Under the pieces are notes generated by a model, which had not been told where the DNA came from, did no database searches, and was given only the letters and a program-made list of their open reading frames with translations. Both the position numbers and the translations under genes were made by a program. A stretch of 54,558 nt of DNA from an uncultured Rhodospirillales bacterium. GTDB lineage: Bacteria; Pseudomonadota; Alphaproteobacteria; Azospirillales; Azospirillaceae. The stretch is taken from NCBI GenBank assembly GCA_903856295.1, contig CAIOBP010000114.1, positions 1-54,558 on the forward strand. The letters are read 5' to 3'. Below are positions 1-9,490 of this stretch, one piece after another; the first letter of the stretch is position 1; each line of letters begins with the position of its first letter.

Positions 1-135
1 CAAGCGGCAGGTCGGCGCCGAGGGATGGTCTCTCCGGTCTCACCAAGGGATAAATGATGGGAGGCCGGCGTCCGGCGTCAGGGGCAGGCAGCTACTTCAA
101 CGCGAGTTCTAACCCACGAGTCGCAGCGACGGGCC
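1..135. repeat. Left copy of 135-bp terminal inverted repeat
   Basis: These 135 bases are an exact reverse complement of 54423-54557. The inner edge is the G/C block GGGCC at 131-135; inward of it the two flanks differ (A-rich here, codons of a hemerythrin gene at the other end). Two perfect copies facing each other across a 54 kb window are most simply explained as the end of a dispersed element, for instance an insertion sequence, present at two places. No transposase is visible because the window stops inside the repeat. The family cannot be named from this fragment. Confidence 0.85.
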
Positions 136-270
136 AAATTTTTTGAAGTGTATTGCGGTTTGCCTTGGTTGTGCTCTGGAGATTTTCCAAGACCCCCGAG
201 GATTGTGTTTGTTTTGTTCTTGCAGCCTCTCGGCCTTGGAGCGGTTCGGGACGGAGGGTTTCATCCGCAT

Positions 271-1857
271 CTATTTGTTGACATCCAGTTTTGTCGGAAG
301 CTCGGTGCTCCGGGGCGCCGCCCGATCCATCGATGCCGCGTTTGTGCCGGGAGTTTGGGGCGTGGCCGGCTTTTCCTTGTCGGTTTCCTTGGATTTATCG
401 TTCGCTTTTTCTTTTTCCTTCGCGATTTCCTTTTCTTCCTTGGTCGGGGCGCGCCAGCCGCCACCAAGGGCCTTGAACAGCCCGACCGCCGCCTGGATGT
501 GGCCGAGACGGGCCTGGGCCAGGGCGTCCTCGGCGGCGAACAGGGTTTTCTGGGTGTTCAGCAGGGTGGTGATATCGATCAGCCCGGCGCTGAACTGGGC
601 CATGGCGATGTCGTAGGCGCGCTGGGCGGTATCGACCGCCGCCTTTTGCGCCGTTTCCTCCTCGGCGGTCTTGTGATTGGCGACGACGGCGTTCTCGACA
701 TCGGAGAAGGCCGAGACCACGGCCTTGCGGTAAGTCTGAACCAGTTCGTCGTAACGCGCCTGCCGGTAGTCGCGCTCGCCCCGGAGGGCGCCGCCGTGGA
801 AGATCGGCTGGGCGATGCCGCTGCCCAGCGAGAACAGCACGCTGTTGGAATGGAGCAGCGTCGACAGCGCCAGACTTTCGAAGCCATACTCGGCGGTGAG
901 CTTGACGCTGGGAAACAGCGACGCCCTGGCGGCGCCGATATCGGCGTTGGCGGCGATCAGCTGGGCCTCGGCATACTGAATGTCGGGCCGGCGCTGGAGC
1001 AGGTCCGAGGGCAGGCCCGGCGCCACCGCCGGCACGACCACGGTCGATAGCGTGCCGTCGTCGGAGCGCATCTGTTCGGGCAGCCAGCCGACCAGCACCG
1101 CCAGGGTGTTGGCGTTCTGGCGCAATTGCTGTTCGAGCGGCGGCACGGCGGCCCGCAGGTTCGCGACCACGCTTTCCTGCTGGGCGACGTCCAGTTCGGT
1201 GGCGGTGCCGAAACGCACGCGGTCCTTGATCGCGTCCAGCACCCGCTCGGCGTTGGCGAGGTTGGCGTCGGCGGCCTCCAGCCGGTCGCGCAGGCCGAGA
1301 CCGTTGAAATAGCTGCTGGCGACGCTGGCTTGGACGGTCAGGGCCACGGTCTGCCGGTCGAAGCGGCTGGCTTCGGCGTTGGCCTCGGCCGCTTCGACCG
1401 CCGCGGCGTTCTTGCCCCAGAAGTCCAGCTCGTAACTCACCGACAGGCTGGTGGTGAAGCTGTTCTTGGCGACCGGCCGGGAGTTGGGGTTGTTGGGAGT
1501 CTGGGTCGGGGTCTGGGCGCGCTGGACGCCGGCATTGGCATCGACCGCGGGCAGCAGGGGGGCGCCGCTGATCCGGGCCTGGGCGTCGGCCTGACGCACC
1601 CGGGCGGCGGCGGCGGCGAGGTCGAAGTTCGAGGTTTCTGCCAGCCGCATGTAGGCGTCGAGCATCGGGCTGTGGAACTGCTTCCACCAGTCGGTCGCCG
1701 GCCAGACTCCGCGGTCCCTGGTGTCCCCGGACTCGTTCCTGGCGGACTCGTTCCAGGCGGCCGGGAGCGGCGTCTTCGGGCGCGCGTACTCGTCGGTCTG
1801 GCTGCACGCCGAGAGCGACAGGGCGATCAGGGGCAGCGCAACAGCGGGTCTCATCAC
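271..1857 (-). CDS. RND efflux outer-membrane lipoprotein, NodT/OprM (TolC-like) family
   Basis: Outer-membrane channel for the tripartite pump encoded upstream. The 528-residue product starts with a lipoprotein signal ending in LSAC (lipobox, Cys18). It then has the two outer-membrane efflux repeats typical of NodT proteins, including the RRPDIQYAEAQLIAANADIG motif in the middle. Length is slightly above the usual 460-500 because of a C-terminal tail of about 60 residues rich in Lys and Glu (around residues 463-500), which is not part of the channel fold. It is the last gene of the operon and overlaps the mdtC-like gene by 4 bases (ATGA), implying translational coupling. Its product should be lipid-anchored with a periplasmic alpha-barrel. 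Confidence 0.93.
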   Translation of the reverse strand: MMRPAVALPLIALSLSACSQTDEYARPKTPLPAAWNESARNESGDTRDRGVWPATDWWKQFHSPMLDAYMRLAETSNFDLAAAAARVRQADAQARISGAPLLPAVDANAGVQRAQTPTQTPNNPNSRPVAKNSFTTSLSVSYELDFWGKNAAAVEAAEANAEASRFDRQTVALTVQASVASSYFNGLGLRDRLEAADANLANAERVLDAIKDRVRFGTATELDVAQQESVVANLRAAVPPLEQQLRQNANTLAVLVGWLPEQMRSDDGTLSTVVVPAVAPGLPSDLLQRRPDIQYAEAQLIAANADIGAARASLFPSVKLTAEYGFESLALSTLLHSNSVLFSLGSGIAQPIFHGGALRGERDYRQARYDELVQTYRKAVVSAFSDVENAVVANHKTAEEETAQKAAVDTAQRAYDIAMAQFSAGLIDITTLLNTQKTLFAAEDALAQARLGHIQAAVGLFKALGGGWRAPTKEEKEIAKEKEKANDKSKETDKEKPATPQTPGTNAASMDRAAPRSTELPTKLDVNK

Positions 1858-4800
1858 GAACCTCCAGCTTCCATGATCTGCCGCCGCTCGCGGCGCAGCC
1901 GCCGCCAGCGCGAAAACCGCGCCAGGGCAAGGTAAACCACCGGTGTGGTATAAAGGGTTAAGAACTGCGAGACGATCAGCCCGCCGACCAGCGCCACCCC
2001 CAGCGGCCGGCGCATTTCGCCGCCGGCTCCGGCGCCGATGGCCAGCGGAATCGCCCCCAGCACGGTGGCCAGGGTGGTCATGGTGATCGGGCGGAAACGC
2101 TGGTGGCAGGCCTCGAGAATCGCCGCCTCGGGCGAGAGGCCGCGGGTGCGCTCGGCGACGATGGCGAAATCCACCAGCATGATGCCGTTCTTCTTGACGA
2201 TGCCCATCAGCAGGATCACGCCGATGATGCTGATGATGCTCAGCTCGTGGCCGGTGACCAGCAGCGCCAGCAGCGCCCCGATGCCCGCCGAGGGCAGGGT
2301 CGAGAGAATGGTCAGCGGATGCAGGGTGTTTTCATAGAGCACCCCGAGCACGATGTAGATGGCCAGCAGCGCCGACAGGATCAGAATCGGCTGATCGCGC
2401 AGGGATTCGGCGAAGGCCTTGGCGTTGCCGGCGAATTCGGTGCGAATGCTGGCGGGTAGGCCGATATCGGCCCCGGCGGCCTTGACCAGTTCGGTCGCGT
2501 GCCCGAGCGACACCCCCGGCCCGAGGTTGAAGGAAATGGTGGCGGCGGGAAACTGCCCCTGATGGCTGACCGAGACCGGCGCCGTCCCCGGCTCGAAGCG
2601 GGCGATGGCGCTTAGCGGCACCTGCTTGCCGTCGGCGGTGGGCACGAACAGCCGGGTCAGCGAGACCGGGTCCTCCTGCAAGGCCGGGTCGAGTTCGAGA
2701 ATCACATGGTACTGGTTGCGCTGGGTGTAGATGGTCGACACCTGCCGCTGGGCGAAGGCGTCCTCCAGAATATTGTCGACCGTGGTCATGTCGATGCCCA
2801 GCCGGGCGGCGGCGTCGCGATCCACCGTCACCATCATCTCGCGGCTGGCGGCGTCCTGGTCGCTGGAAACATCGGCGAGGCCGGGGACCTTCTTCAGCCG
2901 CTCGATGTAGCGCGGCGACCATTCCCGCAGCTCTTCCAGGGACTCATCCCAGAGCACGAACTGGAACTGGCCCTTGCCGGCGCGTCCGCCGACCCGGATA
3001 TCCTGGGCCGCCTGGAGAAACACCGAAAAGCCCTCGATGCGCGCCAGCTTGGGCCGCAAGCGGGTGACGACCTCCTCGGGCGTGGCCTCGCGCAGGTGGA
3101 CCGGCTTGAGGCTGATGAACATCCGGCCCTGGTTGGAAGTGGCGATCGGTCCGCCGGCGCCGATGAACGAGCCGACGGTGGCCACCGCCGGGTCCGACAT
3201 CACGATCCGGATCGCCTTCTGCTGGCGCTCGGCCATGGCCTTGAACGAGACATCGGAGCGCGCTTCGGTGGTGCCGATGATCAGCCCGACATCCTGGGGC
3301 GGAAACAGCCCCTTGGGCACGACGCCGTACAGCCAGACCGTCAGCCCGACGGTGCCGAGGGTGACGCCGAGCATCAGTCCTTGGTGGCGGATCACCCAGC
3401 CGAGGCCGCGTTCGTAGGGGCGCTGGCACCAGCCGAACACCGCCTCGGCCAGCCGGGCCAGAGCGGCCGGGGTGAAACGGCGCCGTCCCGAGGACATCAT
3501 GTGGCCGTAGAGGGTCGGGGTGACGGTGATCGAGACCAGCCCCGAGACCAGAATGGCCACGGTCAGGGTCACCGCGAACTCGTGGAACAGCCGCCCGACC
3601 ACTCCGCCCATGAACAGCAGCGGAATGAACACCGCCACCAGCGACACCGTGATCGAAATCACGGTGAAGGTGATCTCGCGGGCGCCGATGATCGCCGCGG
3701 TCAGCGGCTCCTCGCCCTTTTCGATGTGGCGGGTGATGTTCTCGATCATCACGATGGCGTCGTCGACCACGAAGCCGACCGAGATGGTCAGGGCCATCAG
3801 CGAGATGTTGTCGAGGCTGTAATCGAGCAGCCACATCACCGCCGTGGTGCCGGCCAGCGACAGCGGAATGGTGATCGAGGCGGCCAGGGTCGGGGTGAGG
3901 CGCCCGAGCGAAACCAGCACCACCAGCACCACCAGCACCACGGTGATCAGCAGGGTCTTCTCGACGTCGGCGACATTGGCGCGGATCGATTCGGTGCGAT
4001 CGGAAACCACCGAGACTTTACTGCCCGCCGGCATCCACTCTTCGAGCTGGGGCAGCACCGACTTGATACGGTCGACGGTCTCGATGACGTTGGCGCCCGG
4101 CTGCTTGAACACGATCACCAGAATCGCCCGGTCGCCGTTGAACCATGCCGCCATCCGGGTGTTTTCGACGCCGTCGGTGACCGAGGCCACCGCGGTCAGC
4201 CGCACCACCGCGCCGTTCTGCGCCCGCAGGATCAGCGGCCGGTAGTCGGCGGCGGTGAACAGCTGGTCGGTGGCGCTGAGGGTCGATTGCTGGTCGGGGC
4301 CGTCGAAGCCGCCCTTGGGCATGTCGACATTGGCCTTGGACAGCACCGAGCGGACATCCTCCAGCCCCAGCCCCATGGCCGCCAAGGCTCCGGGGTTGAC
4401 CCGCACCCGCACCGCCGGCTTCTCGGCGCCGCTGACGGTGACCTGGGCCACGCCCTCGATCTGGGAAATCCGCTGGGCGATGATGGTGTCGGTGGCGTCG
4501 TAGAGCTTGGCCGACGAGAGGGTGTCGGAGCTGATGGCCATGATCAGGATCGGCGCGTCGGCGGGATTGGCCCGGCGCCAGGTCGGCGGCATCGGCAGAT
4601 CGGCGGGCAGGTCGCCGCCCGAGGCGTTGATCGCGGCCTCGACATCGCGCGCCGCCCCGACCGAATCGCGATCGAGCCCGAACTGCACCGCGATGTTGAC
4701 CGAGCCCTGGGAACTGGTCGAGGTCAGCTCGCTGACTCCGGCGATGGTGCCGAGCCGGCGCTCCAGCGGGGCCGCCACCGTCGCCGCCATGGTGGTGGGG

Positions 4801-4958
4801 TCGGCGCCCGGCAGCTTGGCCGAAACCTGGATGGTCGGAAAGTCGACCGCCGGTAGCGGCGCCACCGGCAGAAACACGAAAGCCACCGCCCCGACCAGGA
4901 ACACGCCCAGCGACAGCATGAAGGTGGCCACCGGCCGGCGGATGAACAGTTCGCTCAC
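1854..4958 (-). CDS. mdtC: RND multidrug efflux permease, MdtC-like
   Basis: Inner-membrane proton-driven exporter of the hydrophobe/amphiphile RND family, 1034 residues, the full family length. The N-terminus (FIRRPVATFMLSLGVFLVG) and the PVAPLPAVDFPTIQVSA stretch resemble E. coli MdtC more than MdtB. The TM4 proton-relay segment GFVVDDAIVMIENI is intact with both aspartates, and the second-half segment GIVKKNGIMLVDFAI is present. The adjacent mdtB-like gene overlaps its start by 4 bases. In E. coli MdtB and MdtC act as a mixed trimer with MdtA; the same is likely here. The pump substrate cannot be told from sequence. Confidence 0.95.
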   Translation of the reverse strand: MSELFIRRPVATFMLSLGVFLVGAVAFVFLPVAPLPAVDFPTIQVSAKLPGADPTTMAATVAAPLERRLGTIAGVSELTSTSSQGSVNIAVQFGLDRDSVGAARDVEAAINASGGDLPADLPMPPTWRRANPADAPILIMAISSDTLSSAKLYDATDTIIAQRISQIEGVAQVTVSGAEKPAVRVRVNPGALAAMGLGLEDVRSVLSKANVDMPKGGFDGPDQQSTLSATDQLFTAADYRPLILRAQNGAVVRLTAVASVTDGVENTRMAAWFNGDRAILVIVFKQPGANVIETVDRIKSVLPQLEEWMPAGSKVSVVSDRTESIRANVADVEKTLLITVVLVVLVVLVSLGRLTPTLAASITIPLSLAGTTAVMWLLDYSLDNISLMALTISVGFVVDDAIVMIENITRHIEKGEEPLTAAIIGAREITFTVISITVSLVAVFIPLLFMGGVVGRLFHEFAVTLTVAILVSGLVSITVTPTLYGHMMSSGRRRFTPAALARLAEAVFGWCQRPYERGLGWVIRHQGLMLGVTLGTVGLTVWLYGVVPKGLFPPQDVGLIIGTTEARSDVSFKAMAERQQKAIRIVMSDPAVATVGSFIGAGGPIATSNQGRMFISLKPVHLREATPEEVVTRLRPKLARIEGFSVFLQAAQDIRVGGRAGKGQFQFVLWDESLEELREWSPRYIERLKKVPGLADVSSDQDAASREMMVTVDRDAAARLGIDMTTVDNILEDAFAQRQVSTIYTQRNQYHVILELDPALQEDPVSLTRLFVPTADGKQVPLSAIARFEPGTAPVSVSHQGQFPAATISFNLGPGVSLGHATELVKAAGADIGLPASIRTEFAGNAKAFAESLRDQPILILSALLAIYIVLGVLYENTLHPLTILSTLPSAGIGALLALLVTGHELSIISIIGVILLMGIVKKNGIMLVDFAIVAERTRGLSPEAAILEACHQRFRPITMTTLATVLGAIPLAIGAGAGGEMRRPLGVALVGGLIVSQFLTLYTTPVVYLALARFSRWRRLRRERRQIMEAGGS

Positions 4959-7900
4959 GCCGGTTTCCTCCGGGTCCGCAGCCGCACCTTCAGCCGGTCC
5001 ATGGCCAGATAGATCACCGGGGTGGTGTAGAGGGTGAGGACTTGGCTGAGCAGCAGCCCGCCGACGATGGCGATGCCCAGCGGCCGGCGCAGCTCGCCGC
5101 CGGTGCCCTGGTCGAAGGCCAGCGGCAGCGCGCCCAGCAGCGCCGCCATGGTGGTCATCATGATCGGCCGGAAGCGCAGCAGCGAGGCCTGAAAGATCGC
5201 CTCGCGCGGCGCCATGCCGTGTTCGCGCTCGGCCTGGAGCGCGAAGTCGATCATCATGATCGCGTTCTTCTTGACGATGCCCATCAGCAGCACGATGCCG
5301 ATCAGCGCCACCAGCGACAAGTCGGTGCCGGTCACCATCAGGGCGAGCAGCGCCCCGACCCCGGCCGAGGGCAGGGTGGTCAGGATGGTGAAGGGGTGGA
5401 TGGTGCTCTCATAGAGCACGCCGAGCACGATGTAGATCACCACCACCGCCGCCAGGATCAGCAACGGCTCCGAGCGCAGCGACGAGCGGAACTCGGCGGC
5501 GTCGCCGCTGTAGCCGCCGCTGACCGTGTTGGGCATGCCGAGCCGTTCGCGGGCGCCGTCGATGGCGCTCATGGCCTCGCCGAGCGAGGCGCCGGGCGCG
5601 AGGTTGAAGCTGATGGTCACGGCGGGAAACTGCGCCTGATGGGTCACCGCCAGCGGCACCCGGGCGCGCCTGGCGGTGGCGAAGGCCGAGAGCGGCACCA
5701 GCCCGCCGGCGGTCGAGCGGACGTAAATGGCGTTCAGGGTCTCGGGGCCGAGCTGATAGCCGGGCGTGACCTCCAGGATCACATGGTACTGGTTGACCTG
5801 GGTGTAGATGGTCGACACCTGCCGTTGGCCGAAGGCGTCGTAGAGGGTGTCGTCGATGGCCTGCACCTGGATGCCCAGCCGCGAGGCCTGATCGCGGTCG
5901 ATGCTCAGCCGGACCTCGGAGCCCTCGGTTTCCTGATCCGAGGCGACGTCGGCCAGCATCGGCAGGGCGGTGATCGCGCTTTGCAGCCGGGGCGCCCAGG
6001 CGACCAGCTCCTCGCCGTCGACGTCCATCAGCGTGTACTGGAACTGGGTGCGGCTGGTGCGGGCGCTGATCTGAATGTCCTGCACCGCCTGCATGTGGAC
6101 TTCGGCGCCGGGGACCGCCGCCATGGTCCGGGCCAGCCGGGTGATCACGGTCTCGACGCCGGCCCGGCCCTTGCGCGGTTTCAGCACCAGGGTCAGGTGG
6201 CCGGTGTTGGGGGTGGTGTTGACGGTGCCGGCGCCGAGAAACGAGGCGACTCCGGCGATGTCGGGATCGCGCAGTGCCAACTCGGCCACCCGCTCCTGGA
6301 GCGCGCTCATGGCGCCGAAGGAAATGTCGTCGCGGGCGTCGAGGGTGGCGGTGATCAGGCCGGTGTCCTGGGCGGGCAGAAAGCCCTTGGGCACCACCAT
6401 GTAAAGCCCGATGGTGGCCACCAGCGTCGCCACCGCCAACCACAGAGTCGCGGTCTCGTGGCGCAGCACGCACTCCAGGGTCCGGCCGTAGGCCCGGCGC
6501 AGCGCCGCGAACAGGCCGTGCTCGGATTCCCCCTCATGGGCGTTGGCGCGGCTGAGGATGTGACCGCACATCATCGGGGTCAGGGTCAGCGACACCACCG
6601 CCGAAATCACCACCGCCAGGGTCAGGGTCAGGGCGAATTCGCGGAACAGCCGGCCGACGATGCCGGTCATGAACAGCAGCGGAATGAACACCGCCACCAG
6701 CGACACGGTCAACGAGACGATGGTGAAGCCGATTTCCCGCGCGCCCTTGAAGGCGGCGGCCATCGGCGTTTCGCCCTGCTCGATGTAGCGGACGATGTTT
6801 TCGATCATCACGATGGCGTCGTCGACCACGAAGCCGGCCGAGATGGTCAGGGCCATCAAAGAGAGATTGTCGAGGGTGAAGCCGCACAGCGACATGGCGC
6901 CGAAGGTGCCGATCAGCGACAGGGGCAGCGCCACGCCGGGAATGATGGTCGCCGGCACCGACTTCAAAAACAGGAAGATCACCAGGATCACCAGCCCGAT
7001 GGTCAGGGCCAGGGTGAACTGGACGTCGGCCACCGAGGCGCGGATGGTCACGGTGCGGTCGGACAGCACCGTGATGGCGATTCCCGCCGGCACCGTCTGG
7101 ATGATTTGGGGCAGCGTCTCCTTGATGCGGTCGGCGGTGGCCACGATGTTGGCGCCGGGCTGGCGCTGGATATCGACGATCACCGCCGGGCGGCCGTCAC
7201 GCCAGCCGGCGACCCGGGAATTTTCCACTCCTTCCACCACCTCGCCGACATCGCGCACCCGCACCGAGGCGCCGTTGCGGGTGGCCAGGATCAGGCCGCG
7301 ATATTGTTCGGGATCGCCGAGCTGGTCGTTGGTGGCGATGGTTTCCGAGAGCTGGGGGCCGTCGAAGCTGCCCTTGGGCAGGGAGACATTGGCCTTGGAG
7401 AGCGCGCCGCGGACATCCTCCAGGCTCAGCCCGTAGCCCGAGAGCCGGGCGGGGTCGATGCGGATGCGGAAGGCCGGGCGCTGGCCGCCCTGAATCTGCA
7501 CCCGGCCGACGCCGCCGATCTGGCTGAGCTTCTGGGCGAGCAGGGTGTCGGCGACGTCGTTGACCTTGGTGATCGGCAGTGTCGTCGAGGACAGGGCCAG
7601 GGTCATGATCGGCGGGTCGGCCGGGTTGACCTTGGAATAGGTCGGCGGGTTGGGCAGATTGGCCGGCAGCACGCCGCGCGCGCTCTGGATCGCGGCCAGC
7701 ACATCCTCGGAGGCGACGTCGATGTTCTTGCCGAGATCGAACTGGAGGGTGATAGCGCTCAGCCCGTAGGAACTGGTCGAGGTCATCGATTGCAGCCCCG
7801 GCATCAGCCCGAACTGGCGTTCCAGCGGCGTCGTCACCAGCGAGGCGATGGTGTCGGCGCTGGCGCCGGGCAGCTGAGTCGTGACCTGGATGGTCGGAAA

Positions 7901-8023
7901 ATCGACCTGGGGCAGGGCGGAGACCGGCAGCAGCCGGTAGCCCAGCAGGCCGATCAGCACCACCGCGAACGCCAGCAGCCACGTCGCCACCGGCCGGGCG
8001 ATGAACGGAGCCGAGATGTTCAT
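4955..8023 (-). CDS. mdtB: RND multidrug efflux permease, MdtB-like
   Basis: Second RND inner-membrane exporter, 1022 residues. The early region (RPVATWLLAFAVVLIG, PVSALPQVDFPTIQVTTQLPG) and the NPPTYSKVNPADPPIMTLAL stretch match MdtB-type proteins. The relay segment GFVVDDAIVMIENIVRYIEQG is intact. Large periplasmic loops follow TM1 and TM7 as usual. It overlaps the adaptor gene upstream and the mdtC-like gene downstream by 4 bases each, so the three pump proteins should be made in a fixed ratio. Paired, non-identical RND permeases in one operon are the signature of MdtBC-type heteromeric pumps. Confidence 0.95.
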   Translation of the reverse strand: MNISAPFIARPVATWLLAFAVVLIGLLGYRLLPVSALPQVDFPTIQVTTQLPGASADTIASLVTTPLERQFGLMPGLQSMTSTSSYGLSAITLQFDLGKNIDVASEDVLAAIQSARGVLPANLPNPPTYSKVNPADPPIMTLALSSTTLPITKVNDVADTLLAQKLSQIGGVGRVQIQGGQRPAFRIRIDPARLSGYGLSLEDVRGALSKANVSLPKGSFDGPQLSETIATNDQLGDPEQYRGLILATRNGASVRVRDVGEVVEGVENSRVAGWRDGRPAVIVDIQRQPGANIVATADRIKETLPQIIQTVPAGIAITVLSDRTVTIRASVADVQFTLALTIGLVILVIFLFLKSVPATIIPGVALPLSLIGTFGAMSLCGFTLDNLSLMALTISAGFVVDDAIVMIENIVRYIEQGETPMAAAFKGAREIGFTIVSLTVSLVAVFIPLLFMTGIVGRLFREFALTLTLAVVISAVVSLTLTPMMCGHILSRANAHEGESEHGLFAALRRAYGRTLECVLRHETATLWLAVATLVATIGLYMVVPKGFLPAQDTGLITATLDARDDISFGAMSALQERVAELALRDPDIAGVASFLGAGTVNTTPNTGHLTLVLKPRKGRAGVETVITRLARTMAAVPGAEVHMQAVQDIQISARTSRTQFQYTLMDVDGEELVAWAPRLQSAITALPMLADVASDQETEGSEVRLSIDRDQASRLGIQVQAIDDTLYDAFGQRQVSTIYTQVNQYHVILEVTPGYQLGPETLNAIYVRSTAGGLVPLSAFATARRARVPLAVTHQAQFPAVTISFNLAPGASLGEAMSAIDGARERLGMPNTVSGGYSGDAAEFRSSLRSEPLLILAAVVVIYIVLGVLYESTIHPFTILTTLPSAGVGALLALMVTGTDLSLVALIGIVLLMGIVKKNAIMMIDFALQAEREHGMAPREAIFQASLLRFRPIMMTTMAALLGALPLAFDQGTGGELRRPLGIAIVGGLLLSQVLTLYTTPVIYLAMDRLKVRLRTRRKPA

Positions 8024-9222
8024 CGCGGGCCGCCATTGTGTTCACCGTCTTTGTGGTCTTCGGCCTTGCGCTCCCCGGCTTTATGCTCGCCGCCCTCGGG
8101 GCGTCGGGCGTTGACGGTTTTGCTGCCGTTCTGGAGCTTGGCCACCCCGTCGACCGCCACCAGTTCGCCCTCGGCGAGGCCGCTCTCGATCACCGCCTCG
8201 CCGGCTTCCTGAGGTCCCAGGGTCACCGGCCGCAGCTCCGCCGTCTGGTCGGGCTTGAGCAGGAAGACGTAGGGCCCCTGAGGGCCGCGCAGCACCGAGG
8301 CCGCCGGCACCACCAGGCCGGCGGCGCGGGTGGTCAGCAGTAGGCGGATATTGACGAACTGGCCGGGCCACAGCCGGCGCTCGGCATTGGCGAACACCGC
8401 CTTGAGCTTGATCGTGCCGGTGGTCTGGTCGACCTGATTGTCCATCAGCTCCAGGGTGCCGCGTTCCAGCACCGTGCGGTTGCCGGAATCGGTGACCAGC
8501 ACCGGCAGCGGCTCCCGGTTCGGGCGGTGCATTTCCTCGTTGATCGCGCTCAGGCTTTGCTGGGGCAGGGTGAAGACCACCGAGATCGGCTGCATCTGGG
8601 CGACCATCAGCAGGCCGGTGGCGTCGCTGGCGCGCACGATGTTGCCGCGATCGATCTGGCGGATGCCGGTGCGGCCGTCGATCGGCGAGGCGATCACGGT
8701 GTAGCTGAGCATGGCGCGGGCATTGTCGATGCTCGCCTGATCGACCCGCACCGAGGCTTCCATCTGCTTGAGCAGGGCGCGGGCGGCGTCGACGGTCTGG
8801 CCGGCGATGCGGTTGCCGAGTTCGAGATAGCGCCGGAGGTCGAGGCGGGCCAGCTCGAGCTGGGCTTCGTCCTTGGCCTTGGCCGCCAGGGCCTGATCGA
8901 GCTGGGCCTGATAGGTGCGGCCGTCGAGGCGGACCAGCGCGTCGCCGGCCTTCACCTCCTGGCCTTCCTTCACCGCCCAGTCCACCAACTCGCCGTCGAC
9001 CCGGCTGCGAATGGTGACGCTGTTGTAGGCCTGAACCGTGCCCAGCCCGTCGAGATAGATCGGCACGTCCTTGCGCTGGACGGGCGCCGGCACCACCGGC
9101 ACCGGCCGTCCCTCGCCGGCCCGCCGTCCGCCCTGGTCCTGGGGCGCCTGGGCCGGCCGCGATGACCAGAAGGCGGCGCCCGCGACCGCCACCAAGAGAC
9201 CGATGATCACAAAGCGCCGCAT
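8020..9222 (-). CDS. mdtA: RND periplasmic adaptor (membrane fusion protein), MdtA-like
   Basis: Links the MdtBC-like permeases to the outer-membrane channel. From the chosen ATG at 9222 the product is 400 residues: an N-terminal hydrophobic anchor (FVIIGLLVAVAGAAFW), a barrel-sandwich/lipoyl half (GELVDWAVKEGQEVKAGDAL, near residue 75-95), a coiled-coil hairpin, the second half (SPIDGRTGIRQIDRGNIV), and a beta-barrel domain. A GTG start at 9249 would add nine residues; the ATG is preferred because a GGACGGGACG stretch lies just upstream and the anchor then begins at residue 4. The C-terminus is an unusual His/Lys/Glu-rich tail of about 25 residues. First gene of the efflux operon. Confidence 0.93.
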   Translation of the reverse strand: MRRFVIIGLLVAVAGAAFWSSRPAQAPQDQGGRRAGEGRPVPVVPAPVQRKDVPIYLDGLGTVQAYNSVTIRSRVDGELVDWAVKEGQEVKAGDALVRLDGRTYQAQLDQALAAKAKDEAQLELARLDLRRYLELGNRIAGQTVDAARALLKQMEASVRVDQASIDNARAMLSYTVIASPIDGRTGIRQIDRGNIVRASDATGLLMVAQMQPISVVFTLPQQSLSAINEEMHRPNREPLPVLVTDSGNRTVLERGTLELMDNQVDQTTGTIKLKAVFANAERRLWPGQFVNIRLLLTTRAAGLVVPAASVLRGPQGPYVFLLKPDQTAELRPVTLGPQEAGEAVIESGLAEGELVAVDGVAKLQNGSKTVNARRPEGGEHKAGERKAEDHKDGEHNGGPR

Positions 9223-9318
9223 GAGACGTCCCGTCCTAGTTGAACCCACAGTCGGTCCGGTCGCACCCTACCCTGGAGTCGGCCGGGTTTGAAGGTATTA
9301 CACGCGACTGGGAGTATG

Positions 9319-9343
9319 AAACATGCGCGCAGCGGACATGTTT
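9319..9343. promoter_or_regulatory. Candidate operator in the mdtA/GGDEF divergent spacer
   Basis: A 7-base perfect inverted repeat AAACATG ... CATGTTT with an 11-base spacer lies about 100 bases upstream of the mdtA-like start, in the 268-base spacer shared with the diguanylate cyclase gene. Its symmetry fits a dimeric repressor site for the efflux operon. No regulator gene lies next to it, so this is inference only. Confidence 0.3.
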
Positions 9344-9490
9344 TAGCTGCGGGCATTTTTATTGGTCCCAAATTTTTCGGTATCGCGATGCCGCGGAAAA
9401 TGGCACAATTACAACCATAAATTTGACGCGATTTGTCGCCATGGGCACCACCCCCGGCGGAACGCGGCGCAGCAGTAGCGAGAGCGTCCG

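Noticed and set aside
1-135. Naming the terminal repeat as a specific insertion sequence or group II intron
   Set aside because: Only 135 bases are visible, with no transposase or reverse transcriptase, and no family-specific terminal motif was recognised.
5042-8212. A 1056-codon open frame on the plus strand opposite the mdtB-like gene
   Set aside because: It is a GC-rich antisense shadow: residues are dominated by Gly, Arg, His, Gln and Asp, it matches no family, and the minus strand encodes a full RND permease.
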